A stretch of DNA of 64,000 nucleotides from Buttiauxella warmboldiae. Its GTDB lineage: Bacteria; Pseudomonadota; Gammaproteobacteria; Enterobacterales; Enterobacteriaceae. Of this stretch, positions 1-9,458 are shown one piece after another. The stretch spans positions 1 to 64,000 of the forward strand of contig NZ_RPOH01000025.1 of the NCBI RefSeq assembly GCF_003818135.1, read 5' to 3'. The notes under the pieces were generated by a model, which had not been told where the DNA came from, made no database searches, and was given only the letters and a program-made list of their open reading frames with translations. Made by a program: the position numbers and the translations under genes. Positions within the stretch are counted from its first letter, which is position 1; the number at the start of each line of letters is the position of its first letter.

Positions 1-73
1 AATTGATTTTCCTTGTTTTTTATTAATGGTCTATGTTCGTTTTGCGAAACTCATGGGGTTTGTCATCAGTCTG

Positions 74-97
74 AGAGCCGGTTTTCCGGCTCTTTTC
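74..97 (+). terminator. Rho-independent terminator of a gene upstream of the window
   Basis: An 8-bp perfect stem (AGAGCCGG/CCGGCTCT) with a TTTT loop is followed by TTTCTT. It probably ends a plus-strand gene lying before base 1. It separates that gene from osmF, whose promoter must lie between about 98 and 180. Confidence 0.7.
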
Positions 98-194
98 TTA
101 TTCTTACCCGTTTCGTCCAGCCAACCTTCACATTTTCAGCTAAACTTTTGCGACTCCATGATTTTTAAGCAAAGAACAACAGCGAGGAAGCACG

Positions 195-1106
195 ATGAAC
201 TTAGCAGCGCGTTGGAGCATGGCAGGGTTAGCATTATTAGCCGCAGGGGCACAGGCCGCAGAGCCGGTCAGAGTCGGTTCTAAGATTGATACCGAAGGGT
301 CGCTGCTCGGCAATATCATTTTGCAGGTACTGGACAGCCACGGCGTTAAAACCGTTAATAAAGTGCAGTTAGGCACCACACCGGTAGTGCGTGGGGCAAT
401 TACCGCAGGCGAGCTGGATATTTACCCGGAATACACCGGTAACGGCGCGTTCTTCTTTAAAGATGAAAAAGCAGCGGCGTGGAAAAATGCGCGCCAGGGC
501 TATGAGAAAGTCAAAAAACTCGACGCCGAAAAAAATCAGCTGGTGTGGCTAACGCCCGCGCCCGCGAACAACACCTGGACCATTGCGGTACGCAAAGATC
601 TGGCGGAAAAAAACCAGCTCAACTCCCTTGACGATCTCAGCGCGTATCTGAAAAAAGGCGGTGAATTTAAGCTGGCGGCTTCCGCTGAGTTTATTGAACG
701 CTCTGACGCGCTTCCTGCCTTTGAAAAAGCCTACGGATTTAAACTCGAACAGCCACAGCTATTGTCGCTGGCGGGTGGCGATACGGCGGTTACCATTAAA
801 GCGGCGGCGCAGCAAACCTCAGGCGTCAACGCGGCGATGGCCTATGGAACGGATGGCCCGGTTGCGGCACTCGGTTTACAAACCCTGAGCGACCCGAAAG
901 GCGTGCAGCCAATCTATGCGCCAGCGCCAGTGGTGCGTGAAAGCGTGCTCAAAGCCTACCCGGAACTCGACGAGTGGCTAAAACCGGTATTTGCATCCCT
1001 TGATGAAAAAACGTTACAACAGCTTAACGCCAGCATTGCGGTGGAAGGATTAGATGCCAAAAAAGTGGCGGCTGATTACCTGAAACAAAAAGGCTTTGTG
1101 AAATAG
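195..1106 (+). CDS. osmF: OsmF, periplasmic glycine betaine/choline-type binding protein
   Basis: This is the substrate-binding subunit of the OsmF-YehYXW ABC importer, a low-affinity osmoprotectant system induced by stress in E. coli. The 303-residue product starts with a signal peptide (about residues 1-22, ending in AQA). The mature part begins with VRVGSKIDTEG and shows the fold typical of OpuAC-like binding proteins (VVRGAITAGELDIYPEYTG). The ATG at 195 is preceded by GCGAGGAAG, an acceptable ribosome site. The permease gene yehY follows after 29 bases on the same strand, so a four-gene operon osmF-yehY-yehX-yehW is likely, in the E. coli order. The identity is sure. The exact ligand is inferred from the family. 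Confidence 0.95.
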   Translation: MNLAARWSMAGLALLAAGAQAAEPVRVGSKIDTEGSLLGNIILQVLDSHGVKTVNKVQLGTTPVVRGAITAGELDIYPEYTGNGAFFFKDEKAAAWKNARQGYEKVKKLDAEKNQLVWLTPAPANNTWTIAVRKDLAEKNQLNSLDDLSAYLKKGGEFKLAASAEFIERSDALPAFEKAYGFKLEQPQLLSLAGGDTAVTIKAAAQQTSGVNAAMAYGTDGPVAALGLQTLSDPKGVQPIYAPAPVVRESVLKAYPELDEWLKPVFASLDEKTLQQLNASIAVEGLDAKKVAADYLKQKGFVK

Positions 1107-1135
1107 CTTTTGTGAAATAAATCAAGGACGTTGGT

Positions 1136-2293
1136 TTGCTCAAAATTCATAATCGCGTCCTGCTGCTGCTGGTGATCTTGCTGGTTGCGGCGGGCGCTGC
1201 GTTACCGTTTATCAACTTTGCCCCTAATCGCCTGGCGTCCGGGGAGTCTTTCGCGCTCGGCCAACTTCCGGCGCGCGCCTGGCTGCTGTTTTCTCTTCCG
1301 GTTCTGATCCTCGCATGCTTAACGCTGATACCTTGTCGGCAGCTTGCTTTGCTGCTGACCCTGGTGGTGGGGGAGCTGCTGCTGATCGCCATGCTGCTGG
1401 GACTTGGGCAGACGGCCACCCTCTTTGCTGAACAGGGCAGTACGCTTGCGCGCACCTCGCCCGGCAGCGGGTTGTGGCTGTCGTTAACGCTGTGCTTGCT
1501 GCTGTGTGCGGACACCATCAACCGCCTGACGGCTAAAGCACTCTGGCGATTGCTGCTCAATTTGCAGATCTGGATCGCGCCCCTCGTCCTGTTGCTGACC
1601 GGCTACTTTGCCGATCTTTCTTTGCTCAAAGAGTACGCCAACCGTCAGGATGTGTTTGATGATGCGCTGTTGCGCCACCTGGCTTTGCTGTTCGGCACTT
1701 TGCTGCCCGCATTACTGATTGGCGTGCCGTTAGGCGTGTTTTGTTATACCCGCCCGGGCTGGCAATCCTCGGTGTTTTCGGTGCTCAACGTTATCCAGAC
1801 CGTGCCGTCAGTGGCCCTGTTTGGTTTGCTTATTGCGCCGCTGGCGGGGCTAGTCAAACTGCTGCCCTGGCTTGCGTCCGTCGGCGTTAGCGGAATTGGT
1901 ATCGCCCCGGCGTTAATTGCGCTGGTGTTATATGCGCTACTGCCGCTGGTGCGTGGCGTGGTGGCGGGGCTTGCGCAGGTGCCGCGCAATATTTTTGAAA
2001 GCGCTGAGGGCATGGGCATGTCGCGCTGGCAAATTTTCTGGCAGGCAGAGGTGCCGCTGGCGCTGCCGGTTTTGCTGCGAAGCCTGCGCGTGGTGTGTGT
2101 GCAAACCATCGGTATGACGGTAATTGCCGCGCTGATTGGCGCCGGAGGTTTTGGGGCGATAATCTTCCAGGGCCTGCTCAGCAGCGCGCTGGATCTGGTG
2201 CTGCTGGGCGTGATTCCGGTTATCGCGTTGGCGGTGATTGTTGACGCGCTTTTTAAACTGTTTATCTCTTTGCTTGAGGAAAAACAGCCATGA
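1136..2293 (+). CDS. yehY: YehY, permease subunit of the OsmF osmoprotectant importer
   Basis: Inner-membrane permease of 385 residues, the same length as E. coli YehY. The first 160 residues hold a block of hydrophobic segments. The remainder is a standard ABC permease domain with the [17 protein letters not shown] coupling loop (EG near residue 285) that contacts the ATPase YehX. The start is a TTG at 1136, about 8 bases after AAGGACG; no ATG fits the family N-terminus [10 protein letters not shown] better. The stop overlaps the yehX start by 4 bases, which suggests translational coupling. YehW is the second, shorter permease, so the transporter probably has a heterodimeric membrane part. 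Confidence 0.93.
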   Translation: MLKIHNRVLLLLVILLVAAGAALPFINFAPNRLASGESFALGQLPARAWLLFSLPVLILACLTLIPCRQLALLLTLVVGELLLIAMLLGLGQTATLFAEQGSTLARTSPGSGLWLSLTLCLLLCADTINRLTAKALWRLLLNLQIWIAPLVLLLTGYFADLSLLKEYANRQDVFDDALLRHLALLFGTLLPALLIGVPLGVFCYTRPGWQSSVFSVLNVIQTVPSVALFGLLIAPLAGLVKLLPWLASVGVSGIGIAPALIALVLYALLPLVRGVVAGLAQVPRNIFESAEGMGMSRWQIFWQAEVPLALPVLLRSLRVVCVQTIGMTVIAALIGAGGFGAIIFQGLLSSALDLVLLGVIPVIALAVIVDALFKLFISLLEEKQP

Positions 2294-3249
2294 TTGAATT
2301 TGAAAATGTCAGCAAGTTTTTCCAGGGCAAAGCGGCGGTTCGTGACCTGTCGCTGAATATTAAAGAAGGGCAGTTTACGGTGCTGATTGGCACCTCCGGC
2401 TCAGGTAAGTCCACGACGCTGAAAATGATTAACCGCCTGGTGGAACACGATACCGGGCGCATTCGTTTTGCCGGGGAAGAGATCCGTAATTTTGATGTGA
2501 AAACCCTGCGCCGCCGCATGGGGTATGCGATTCAGTCTATTGGCCTGTTCCCGCACTGGAACGTGGCGCAGAACATTGCCACCGTGCCGCAGCTGCTGAA
2601 GTGGCCGCAAGCGCGAGTCAACGCGCGTATCGATGAATTGCTGGATTTGCTCGGCCTTGAGGCGGCGCAGTTTCGTGACCGTTACCCGCATCAGCTTTCT
2701 GGCGGGCAACAGCAGCGCGTCGGCGTAGCGCGGGCGCTGGCGGCTGACCCGGAAGTGCTGTTGATGGATGAACCCTTCGGCGCGCTCGACCCCGTTACGC
2801 GTGGAGCCCTGCAACAGGAAATTATCCGGATTCATCAGCTACTCGGGCGCACTATTGTGCTGGTTACGCACGATATTGACGAAGCGCTGACCCTTGCCGA
2901 CCGCATTGTGCTGATGGACAACGGGCAGGTGATTCAGCAGGGCACGCCGCTTGCGCTTTTAACCCATCCGGCAACGGATTTTGTGCGTGATTTCTTTGGG
3001 CGCAGCGAGTGGGGCCTGCGGTTACTGTCTTTGCGCCACGTTGCCGAACGGGTGCGAACTCATGAACGGTTAGACGGCGAGCCGATAAACGAAACGGTGA
3101 CGTTGCGTGAAGCGTTATCGCTGTTTGTCCACCGCCAGTGCCAGCGGCTGCCGGTTGTTAATCAGCACGGTGAACCCTGTGGCGTGCTGCATTTTAGCGA
3201 TTTGGTGCAGGGTGAAAAGTTGTGGGGTGAAGATGCGTCTGCTTCGTGA
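2290..3249 (+). CDS. yehX: YehX, ATPase subunit of the OsmF osmoprotectant importer
   Basis: Cytoplasmic ABC ATPase of 319 residues. It shows Walker [10 protein letters not shown] (near residue 34), signature LSGGQQQR (near 136), Walker [12 protein letters not shown] (near 157) and the switch histidine in VTHDIDEAL. The final 60 residues look like a single short CBS-type regulatory segment, as in OpuA-type ATPases that sense ionic strength. The gene starts inside the end of yehY (4-base overlap), and yehW starts 17 bases before its stop, so the three are tightly coupled. It is slightly longer than E. coli YehX at the C-terminus. Confidence 0.93.
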   Translation: MIEFENVSKFFQGKAAVRDLSLNIKEGQFTVLIGTSGSGKSTTLKMINRLVEHDTGRIRFAGEEIRNFDVKTLRRRMGYAIQSIGLFPHWNVAQNIATVPQLLKWPQARVNARIDELLDLLGLEAAQFRDRYPHQLSGGQQQRVGVARALAADPEVLLMDEPFGALDPVTRGALQQEIIRIHQLLGRTIVLVTHDIDEALTLADRIVLMDNGQVIQQGTPLALLTHPATDFVRDFFGRSEWGLRLLSLRHVAERVRTHERLDGEPINETVTLREALSLFVHRQCQRLPVVNQHGEPCGVLHFSDLVQGEKLWGEDASAS

Positions 3250-3964
3250 TCCATTGCTTTGGCTGATTGCGTTATTTATCGCCTTGCTGGCGGTGATGCC
3301 GTACAGCAGCGCATTGTTCAGCTGGCTGTTTCCCGAACTGGAAAGGCCGGTTTATCTGCAGGATAGCTTTATGGCGCTGGCCTTGAAACATCTGATGCTG
3401 GTGGGCGTTTCAAGCGTGGTGGCGATAGTGATTGGCGTCGGGCTGGGGGTTGCCGTCACGCGTCCGGCGGGGCTTGAATTCCGCTCGCTAGTCGAAACCA
3501 TAACCGCCGCCGGGCAAACGTTCCCGCCTGTGGCGGTGCTGGCGATTGCGGTGCCGGTGATGGGGTTTGGTCAGCAGCCTGCGATTATCGCGCTGGTACT
3601 GTATGGTTTGCTGCCCATTTTGCAGGGAACGTTGGCCGGAATGGGATCGGTGCCGGAAGCGACAAAAGAGATTGCGATGGGGGCGGGAATGAGCCGCTGG
3701 CAAATGCTGCGAAAAGTGGAGCTGCCGCTGGCGGCACCGTTGATTCTGGCCGGTATCCGCACCTCGGTGATGATTAATATCGGTACCGCGGCAATTGCTT
3801 CGACCGTCGGGGCCAGCACCTTAGGCTCGCCGATAATTATTGGGCTGAGCGGCTTTAATACCGCTTATGTTATCCAGGGCGCTCTGCTGGTCGCGCTGGC
3901 GGCCATTGTTATTGACCGCCTGTTTGAGCGCGTTTTACGTTATATCACGCGCCATGCACAATAA
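3233..3964 (+). CDS. yehW: YehW, second permease subunit of the OsmF importer
   Basis: Inner-membrane ABC permease of 243 residues, the length of E. coli YehW. The frame is open further upstream, but the ATG at 3233 ([15 protein letters not shown]), just after GGGGTGAAG, gives the family N-terminus and overlaps the end of yehX by 17 bases. Five or six hydrophobic segments are visible, with the coupling loop around [14 protein letters not shown]. The 3' end overlaps the convergent small gene yohO by 20 bases. It would pair with YehY to form the membrane channel. Confidence 0.93.
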   Translation: MRLLRDPLLWLIALFIALLAVMPYSSALFSWLFPELERPVYLQDSFMALALKHLMLVGVSSVVAIVIGVGLGVAVTRPAGLEFRSLVETITAAGQTFPPVAVLAIAVPVMGFGQQPAIIALVLYGLLPILQGTLAGMGSVPEATKEIAMGAGMSRWQMLRKVELPLAAPLILAGIRTSVMINIGTAAIASTVGASTLGSPIIIGLSGFNTAYVIQGALLVALAAIVIDRLFERVLRYITRHAQ

Positions 3965-4052
3965 CGATATAGCCCATCAGCATGACGCCGCCAATCCCGC
4001 CGATAGCCATAAACAGCATGCCGCCGACCAGGGCAATTTTACTCAGTTTCAT
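3945..4052 (-). CDS. yohO: YohO, 35-residue inner-membrane peptide
   Basis: A 35-residue reading frame starts with ATG at 4052, preceded by GGGAGCGAAG. Its core [11 protein letters not shown] and the following GY match my recollection of E. coli YohO, which has the same length and lies at the same place between yehW and mlrA. The peptide is one hydrophobic helix with a basic start (MKLSK). Its function is unknown. Its last 20 bases overlap the end of yehW on the other strand. Confidence 0.85.
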   Translation of the reverse strand: MKLSKIALVGGMLFMAIGGIGGVMLMGYIVIVHGA

Positions 4053-4130
4053 CTTCGCTCCCTATGTTAGCGGGGTGATTATAAGACGAAGCGGGGTTGT
4101 TAATGAACTATTAACTCAGATTGCTGGCAA

Positions 4131-4158
4131 AGAAGGAAAAAGCGTGCTTTTTCCTTCT
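4131..4158 (-). terminator. Probable terminator of mlrA
   Basis: A 13-bp perfect inverted repeat (AGAAGGAAAAAGC with its complement, 2-base centre) lies 28 to 55 bases after the mlrA stop. On the minus strand the second arm supplies the U-rich stretch (GCTTTTTCCTTCTTT). It could also act on the plus strand. Confidence 0.6.
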
Positions 4159-4185
4159 GACTCTGACTCTGACTCTGACTCTGAC
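4156..4185. repeat. Five tandem copies of the hexamer TCTGAC
   Basis: Five exact copies of TCTGAC (GTCAGA on the mlrA strand) fill the 30 bases directly after the mlrA stop codon TAA (4186-4188) and run into the terminator hairpin. The repeat is outside the reading frame, but a change that removed the stop would extend MlrA into the repeat. Confidence 0.95.
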
Positions 4186-4941
4186 TTACGCACGCTCGCT
4201 TGATTCTCCGTTGCTCAGCAGGGGGAAAATTTGCATTCCCGCGCTGCGCCACAGCTCCAGCTGATCGAGCTGGCTGCTGGTTGGCGCATCGCCACACCAC
4301 ACTAATAGGGTTTGCTGGGCGAAAAGTTCCGGGCGCAGCTGATGCAGGGGATGAGCCAGCACGTCAACGCGCCAGCCTTGTTGAATGGCCATCCACGCGG
4401 CCATCCATAAACGGGTGGTGTCCGGCGTGTCCCAGCCTATCAGCAACGCATCTCTACCGCTGCGTTTACGTGCCGATGCGAGGCACAGCGCAATGTAATT
4501 AATCAGCGCGCCGTCCAGCAGGCTCAGCAGGGTATGCAGGGTGACCTGCTGGCATTGCAGGCGGCGACGTAGCGGAAGGTAAAGCTGCTGGACGAGGGTT
4601 TGAGCCGGATAGTCACGGCCAACGTCTGCGATCCAGGCCCGTAGGCGAGAGGGGTTGGCGCATTGCAGATGGTGAAGTAACAGCTCCTGGCGTTCACGCC
4701 AGCCGTTTTCCAGATCCTGAAGCTCGCCGCTCAACAGGGCTTTGACCTTGCTGACCGGAACGCCATTTTCAATCCAGTGTTTGATTTCGCGAATGCGTTC
4801 GATGTCGGCATCATCAAACAAACGGTGGCCGCCATCCGTTCGCTGCGGTTTCAGTAACCCGTAACGCCGTTGCCAGGCACGCAGCGTTACGGGGTTGATA
4901 TCACAAAGCACAGCCACTTCACCGATGGTAAAAAGTGCCAT
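4186..4941 (-). CDS. mlrA: MlrA, MerR-family transcriptional regulator of curli/biofilm genes
   Basis: The 251-residue product has a MerR-type winged helix at the N-terminus (FTIGEVAVLCDINPVTLRAW, then QRRYGLLKPQRTDGGHRLFDD). The larger C-terminal domain resembles the B12-binding-like effector domain of CarH/LitR regulators. In E. coli MlrA activates csgD and so curli and cellulose, under RpoS and cyclic-di-GMP control. The regulated genes are not in this window. The protein is about eight residues longer than E. coli MlrA, ending SNGESSERA. The stop codon sits directly against a hexamer tandem repeat. The upstream neighbour is roxA on the same strand, 70 bases away. Confidence 0.93.
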   Translation of the reverse strand: MALFTIGEVAVLCDINPVTLRAWQRRYGLLKPQRTDGGHRLFDDADIERIREIKHWIENGVPVSKVKALLSGELQDLENGWRERQELLLHHLQCANPSRLRAWIADVGRDYPAQTLVQQLYLPLRRRLQCQQVTLHTLLSLLDGALINYIALCLASARKRSGRDALLIGWDTPDTTRLWMAAWMAIQQGWRVDVLAHPLHQLRPELFAQQTLLVWCGDAPTSSQLDQLELWRSAGMQIFPLLSNGESSERA

Positions 4942-5011
4942 GTTATCCCCACCGTTTGCCCGGGAAGCCCCCGTATAACTGTAGCCAGTGAAGATAGTTT
5001 TGGTGAATTAT

Positions 5012-6133
5012 TTAGTCGTCGAAGTACCAGTAACCCTGATTAACCAGCTCAGTCAGCAGGTTAACAAACTCGGGATTTTGCAACGCATCACCCAGTTCGT
5101 CCTGGCCTAAAGTGGTGTAACGGCACAGTGCGTCAGCGGCGGCCGCAACAGGTGCTGCCATAGGTTCGCTATTGACGAAGAACTCGCCGTCCACATTCAG
5201 AACGCGCAGGCCGCTCAGGCGCGTCAGGCGCTCGCCGCCCAGCAACGCATCCAGAATTTCATCCTGCTGATAAGGCGGTTCGGCTGGCGCCACGTCCAGT
5301 TCATGGCGTGGGGTGGTGACAAAACGGCCAAACCACCGTTTGAAATCTTCAGGCTGGCTGATGACTTCCATCATCATGTCGCGCAGGCGATTAAGCTCGT
5401 AGCCTTCAACTTTGCCCGGATGTTCACGCAGCGTTAAGTCAGGATCGCTGTAGTGCTCGCCGCCCAGGTCGTTTTCCAGCGCGTAATCGGCAAAGCTGCT
5501 GATCAAATCGCGGCCGTTTGGCCCACGAAAACCGACGGAGTAGTTGAGCGCCGTTTGATGGGTGAAACCATCGTGTGGGAAACCTGGTGGAATATACAGA
5601 ATATCGCCCGGCTCCAGATCTTCATCAATAATCGGCTCGAACGGGTCAACGTGCAGCAACGCCGGATGCGGGCAGAACTGGCGCATTGGCAGTTTGTCGC
5701 CCACACGCCAGCGGCGGCTGCCCATTCCCTGAATAATAAACACATCGTATTGGTCGATATGCGGACCCACGCCGCCACCCGGCACCGAGAAGGAGATCAT
5801 CAGGTCGTCTAAACGCCAGTCAGGCAAAACACGGAATGGACGCACCAGTTCCGCAGACGGCGCATGCCAGTGGTTTACGGCTTGAGCCAGCAGCGACCAA
5901 CCGCTATCACCTAAATTGTCAAAATGCTCAAATGGCCCGTTAGCGGCCTGCCACTGGCCATTGGTATGGCTGACCAGGCGGCTGTCCACTTCTGCTTCCA
6001 TAGCAAGACCGGCTAATTCGTCCGGGGTAATCGGATCGACAAAATCAGGCAGTGCATTTTTTAAAACAACCGGCTTTTTCTGCCAGTATTTCGCCATAAA
6101 CTCAGGCCAGTCTAAATTGAGTTGATAATCCAT
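5012..6133 (-). CDS. roxA: RoxA (YcfD), 2-oxoglutarate oxygenase acting on ribosomal protein L16
   Basis: JmjC-type Fe(II)/2-oxoglutarate oxygenase of 373 residues, the E. coli length. In E. coli it hydroxylates an arginine of ribosomal protein L16. The iron-binding triad is intact: H125 and D127 in PHIDQYD, and H187 in PPGFPHDGF. The C-terminal winged-helix/dimerisation part is also full length. The ATG at 6133 gives the family start MDYQLNLDWPEF. The gene is divergent from dinG, with 165 bases between the two starts. In E. coli this gene lies elsewhere on the map, so its position beside mlrA and dinG is unusual. Confidence 0.95.
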   Translation of the reverse strand: MDYQLNLDWPEFMAKYWQKKPVVLKNALPDFVDPITPDELAGLAMEAEVDSRLVSHTNGQWQAANGPFEHFDNLGDSGWSLLAQAVNHWHAPSAELVRPFRVLPDWRLDDLMISFSVPGGGVGPHIDQYDVFIIQGMGSRRWRVGDKLPMRQFCPHPALLHVDPFEPIIDEDLEPGDILYIPPGFPHDGFTHQTALNYSVGFRGPNGRDLISSFADYALENDLGGEHYSDPDLTLREHPGKVEGYELNRLRDMMMEVISQPEDFKRWFGRFVTTPRHELDVAPAEPPYQQDEILDALLGGERLTRLSGLRVLNVDGEFFVNSEPMAAPVAAAADALCRYTTLGQDELGDALQNPEFVNLLTELVNQGYWYFDD

Positions 6134-6266
6134 TTTTAATACCAGTGGGGGATAAACGGGCTCGATTATAGAGAGTCTCCCCCACGGGCCGCCTTGTTGT
6201 GTATCAAGGCTTGCTCACCGCGGCGGCGAAAAAACAATACCGCCCCTGGGATAAAAAGTGGGACAA

Positions 6267-6286
6267 TAGTGGCTGTTTATACAGTA
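6267..6286 (+). promoter_or_regulatory. LexA (SOS) box of dinG
   Basis: TAGTGGCTGTTTATACAGTA matches the LexA consensus TACTG-N10-CAGTA with one change in the left half. It lies 13 bases before the dinG ATG, the place of the known dinG SOS box in E. coli. This supports damage-inducible expression. Confidence 0.8.
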
Positions 6287-6298
6287 GAAGTGGTTCCC

Positions 6299-8458
6299 AT
6301 GGCCTTGTCCTCCGCGCAAAAAGCGCAAATCGCCGCCTGGTATAAGGCGCTACAGCAGCAGATCCCGGATTTTATTCCGCGCCCACCGCAGCGGCAGATG
6401 ATTGCCGAAGTGGCGAAAACGCTGGCTGGCGTTGAGGGGCGCCATCTGGCGATTGAGGCTCCGACCGGCGTGGGGAAAACCCTTTCTTACCTGATTCCAG
6501 GCATTGCTATTGCGCGTGATGAGCAAAAAACCCTGGTGGTCAGCACGGCAAACGTTGCGTTGCAGGATCAAATCTTCAGTAAAGATTTACCGCTGCTGCG
6601 CAAAATTATCCCCGACCTGAAATTCACCGCCGCCTTTGGGCGCGGGCGCTATGTCTGTCCGCGAAATCTTGCCGCGTTAGCGACCGACAGTATGGCGCAG
6701 GGCGATTTGCTGGCGTTTCTTGAAGACGAGCTGGCTCCCACCAGTAAAGATGAACAGCAGCGCTGCGCGAAGCTGAAAGCCGATCTTGATGCCTATCAAT
6801 GGGATGGGCTACGTGACCATACTTCACACAATATCGACGATGATTTATGGCGGCGCCTGAGCACCGACAAAGCCAGCTGCCTCGGGCGCAACTGCCACTG
6901 GTATCGCGAATGCCCGTTTTTTGTGGCGCGGCGTGAAATCGACGATGCTGAAGTGGTGGTGGCCAACCATGCGCTGGTGATGGCGGCCATGGAAAGCGAT
7001 GCGGTATTGCCGGAAGCAAAAAACCTGCTGCTGATCTTAGATGAAGGCCATCATCTGCCCGACGTTGCCCGCGATGCCCTGGAAATGAGCGCCGAGGTGA
7101 CGGCGGGCTACAGCCGCTTGCAGTTCGATCTATTCGCTAAGCTGGTGGAAACCTGCATGGCGCAGTTCCGCCCGAAAAACCCGCCGCCGCTGACATCGCC
7201 CGAGCGCCTGACCAACCACTGCGATGAAATCTACGAGCTGCTGAGTTCATTTAACAACATTGTGTCGCTATGGCTGCCGGGCGAACAGGAAGCCGAACAT
7301 CGCTTTGAGATGGGGGTGCTGCCTGATGAAATCATGGCGATCTGCAAGCGTCTGGCGAAACTGATGGAAGGGCTGCGTAGCCTTGCGGAAGCGTTGCTTA
7401 ACGATCTGAGCGAAAAAACCGGCAGCCACGACATCGTGCGTTTGCATCGCGCGCTGTTACACATGAACCGTGCGCTGGGCTATTTCGAAACGCAGAGTAA
7501 ACTGTGGCGCCTTGCGGCGATGGAACAGGCGTCGGGTGCCCCGGTGTCAAAATGGGTCACGCGCGACGTGCGCGAAGGCCAGCCGCACCTGTTTTTCCAT
7601 TGCGTTGGTATCCGCGTTTGCGACCAGCTCGAAAAGCTGCTGTGGCGCAATGTGCCGCATGTGATTGTGACTTCCGCTACGTTGCGCTCGCTGAATAAAT
7701 TCGACCGTCTGAAAGAGATGAGCGGGCTGGATGAAGACGCGGGCGACCGCTTTATCGCGCTGGATTCGCCGTTTAATCATGTCGAGCAGGGCAAGCTGGT
7801 TATTCCGCAGCTGACGGTTGAGCCGACGATGGAAAATGAAGCCCAGCATCTGGCTGAAATGGCTGCATTTTTCCGGGCTGAACTGGCAAAAGGCGAACAT
7901 AAAGGGATGTTGGTGCTGTTTGCCAGTAACCGCGCGCTGCAGACGTTTCTGACGCATGTTACCGATCTGCGGTTAACGTTGCTGGTGCAGGGGGATATGC
8001 CGCGCTACCGGCTGGTGGAACTGCATCGTAAACGTGTTGAGCAAGGCGAAACCAGCGTGCTGGTGGGGCTGCAATCTTTTGCCGAAGGCCTGGATTTAAA
8101 AGGTGATTTACTCAGCCAGGTGCATATCCATAAAATCGCTTTCCCGCCCATCGACAGCCCGGTGGTGCTCACCGAAGGGGAGTGGTTAAAAACCCTGAAA
8201 CGCTATCCTTTTGAAGTACAGAGTTTACCGAGCGCCTCATTTAACCTTATTCAACAGGTTGGACGTTTAATTCGCAGCCACGGCTGTTATGGTGAGGTGG
8301 TGATTTATGACCGCCGTCTGTTGACCAAAAATTATGGGCAGCGTTTACTGAATGCTTTGCCGGTGTTTCCAATCAGCCAGCCTGAAGCGCCAGCGGCTAA
8401 GCTGATTGATACCACACCGAAAAAGACGGCGCGCCGCAAACGTGCTGGCAGGAAATAG
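6299..8458 (+). CDS. dinG: DinG, SOS-induced XPD-like 5'-3' DNA helicase with an iron-sulfur cluster
   Basis: Superfamily 2 helicase of 719 residues. Visible motifs are Walker A APTGVGKT (near residue 60), the DEAH-type box LDEGHH, and the C-terminal helicase motifs including QVGRLIRS. Four cysteines for the [4Fe-4S] cluster are present: one in GRYVCPRN and three in CLGRNCHWYRECPF. The family acts on R-loops and G-quadruplexes at replication-transcription conflicts. The frame is open further upstream, but the ATG at 6299 gives the family start (MALSSAQKAQIAAWYKAL) and lies directly after the LexA box. ybiB follows after 14 bases and is probably co-transcribed. Confidence 0.95.
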   Translation: MALSSAQKAQIAAWYKALQQQIPDFIPRPPQRQMIAEVAKTLAGVEGRHLAIEAPTGVGKTLSYLIPGIAIARDEQKTLVVSTANVALQDQIFSKDLPLLRKIIPDLKFTAAFGRGRYVCPRNLAALATDSMAQGDLLAFLEDELAPTSKDEQQRCAKLKADLDAYQWDGLRDHTSHNIDDDLWRRLSTDKASCLGRNCHWYRECPFFVARREIDDAEVVVANHALVMAAMESDAVLPEAKNLLLILDEGHHLPDVARDALEMSAEVTAGYSRLQFDLFAKLVETCMAQFRPKNPPPLTSPERLTNHCDEIYELLSSFNNIVSLWLPGEQEAEHRFEMGVLPDEIMAICKRLAKLMEGLRSLAEALLNDLSEKTGSHDIVRLHRALLHMNRALGYFETQSKLWRLAAMEQASGAPVSKWVTRDVREGQPHLFFHCVGIRVCDQLEKLLWRNVPHVIVTSATLRSLNKFDRLKEMSGLDEDAGDRFIALDSPFNHVEQGKLVIPQLTVEPTMENEAQHLAEMAAFFRAELAKGEHKGMLVLFASNRALQTFLTHVTDLRLTLLVQGDMPRYRLVELHRKRVEQGETSVLVGLQSFAEGLDLKGDLLSQVHIHKIAFPPIDSPVVLTEGEWLKTLKRYPFEVQSLPSASFNLIQQVGRLIRSHGCYGEVVIYDRRLLTKNYGQRLLNALPVFPISQPEAPAAKLIDTTPKKTARRKRAGRK

Positions 8459-8472
8459 AAAGGAGAGTCTGA

Positions 8473-9441
8473 GTGGATTACCGTAAGATCATTAAAGAAG
8501 TCGGGCGCGGTAAGAACCATGCTCGCGATCTGGATTTTGATACCGCTCGTGGCCTGTATGCCCATATGCTCAGAGGCGAAGTGCCGGAACTGGAGCTGGG
8601 TGGGATACTGATTGCATTGCGTATCAAAGGGGAGGGCGAGGCAGAAATGCTCGGCTTCTATGACGCCATGAAGCACCATCTGATTTCTCTGGCGCCGCCG
8701 GTTAACAAGCCGATGCCGATTGTGATCCCTTCTTACAATGGCGCACGTAAACAAGCGAACCTCACGCCGCTGCTGGCGATCCTGCTTAACCGCCTCGGTT
8801 TCCCGGTGGTGGTGCACGGAGTTAGCCACGATCCGACTCGCGTATTAAGCGAAACCATTTTTACCCTGATGGGCATTGAACCGACGCTGCATGCGGGCCA
8901 GGCGCAGGCCAAACTGGATGCGCACCATCCGGTGTATATTCCAGTCAGCGCGCTCTGCCCGCCGATGGAAGAGCAGCTGGCGATGCGCTGGCGTATGGGC
9001 GTGCGTAACAGCGCCCATACTCTTGCCAAACTGGCGACGCCGTTTGCAGAAGATGCCGCGCTTCGTCTTGCCAGCGTGTCTCATCCTGAATATGTGCCGA
9101 AAGTAGCGAAGTTTTTTGCTGATATTGGCGGGCGTGGCCTGCTGATGCACGGCACGGAAGGGGAGGTGTATGCCAACCCGCAGCGCTGCCCGCAAATAAC
9201 GCTTATCGACAGTTTGGGGGCGCGAGTGGTGAGTGAACGCCAGACAGAAATCAATAATGATGAAGTCGCGCTACCGGCTGGAAAAGATCCCGACGTGACC
9301 GCCCGCTGGATTGAGCGTTGCGTGGCGGGTATTGAACCCATCCCACGGTCACTGATAACGCAAATGGCCTGCTGTCTGGTGGCGACGGGGGAAGTTGCGA
9401 CGTTTGAAGAGGGTTTGCTGCGCGTTAGTCAGACATTTTGA
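8473..9441 (+). CDS. ybiB: YbiB, TrpD2-type nucleic-acid-binding protein
   Basis: The 322-residue protein belongs to the glycosyltransferase family 3 / TrpD2 group, related to anthranilate phosphoribosyltransferase but not thought to be that enzyme. E. coli YbiB binds nucleic acids through a basic groove and is LexA-controlled through dinG. The start is GTG at 8473 after AGGAGAG, giving MDYRKIIKEVGRGKNHARDL as in E. coli. The N-terminal helical domain (to about residue 65) and the alpha/beta domain are both complete. It sits 14 bases downstream of dinG, which fits a damage-inducible operon. Confidence 0.92.
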   Translation: MDYRKIIKEVGRGKNHARDLDFDTARGLYAHMLRGEVPELELGGILIALRIKGEGEAEMLGFYDAMKHHLISLAPPVNKPMPIVIPSYNGARKQANLTPLLAILLNRLGFPVVVHGVSHDPTRVLSETIFTLMGIEPTLHAGQAQAKLDAHHPVYIPVSALCPPMEEQLAMRWRMGVRNSAHTLAKLATPFAEDAALRLASVSHPEYVPKVAKFFADIGGRGLLMHGTEGEVYANPQRCPQITLIDSLGARVVSERQTEINNDEVALPAGKDPDVTARWIERCVAGIEPIPRSLITQMACCLVATGEVATFEEGLLRVSQTF

Positions 9442-9458
9442 TGGGCTGAGCGCAAAGC

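Noticed and set aside
3982..4300. Short frames with Ser-Asp or Ser-Gln repeats near the mlrA end
   Set aside because: These are translations of the TCTGAC tandem repeat outside mlrA; no ribosome site and no homologue known.
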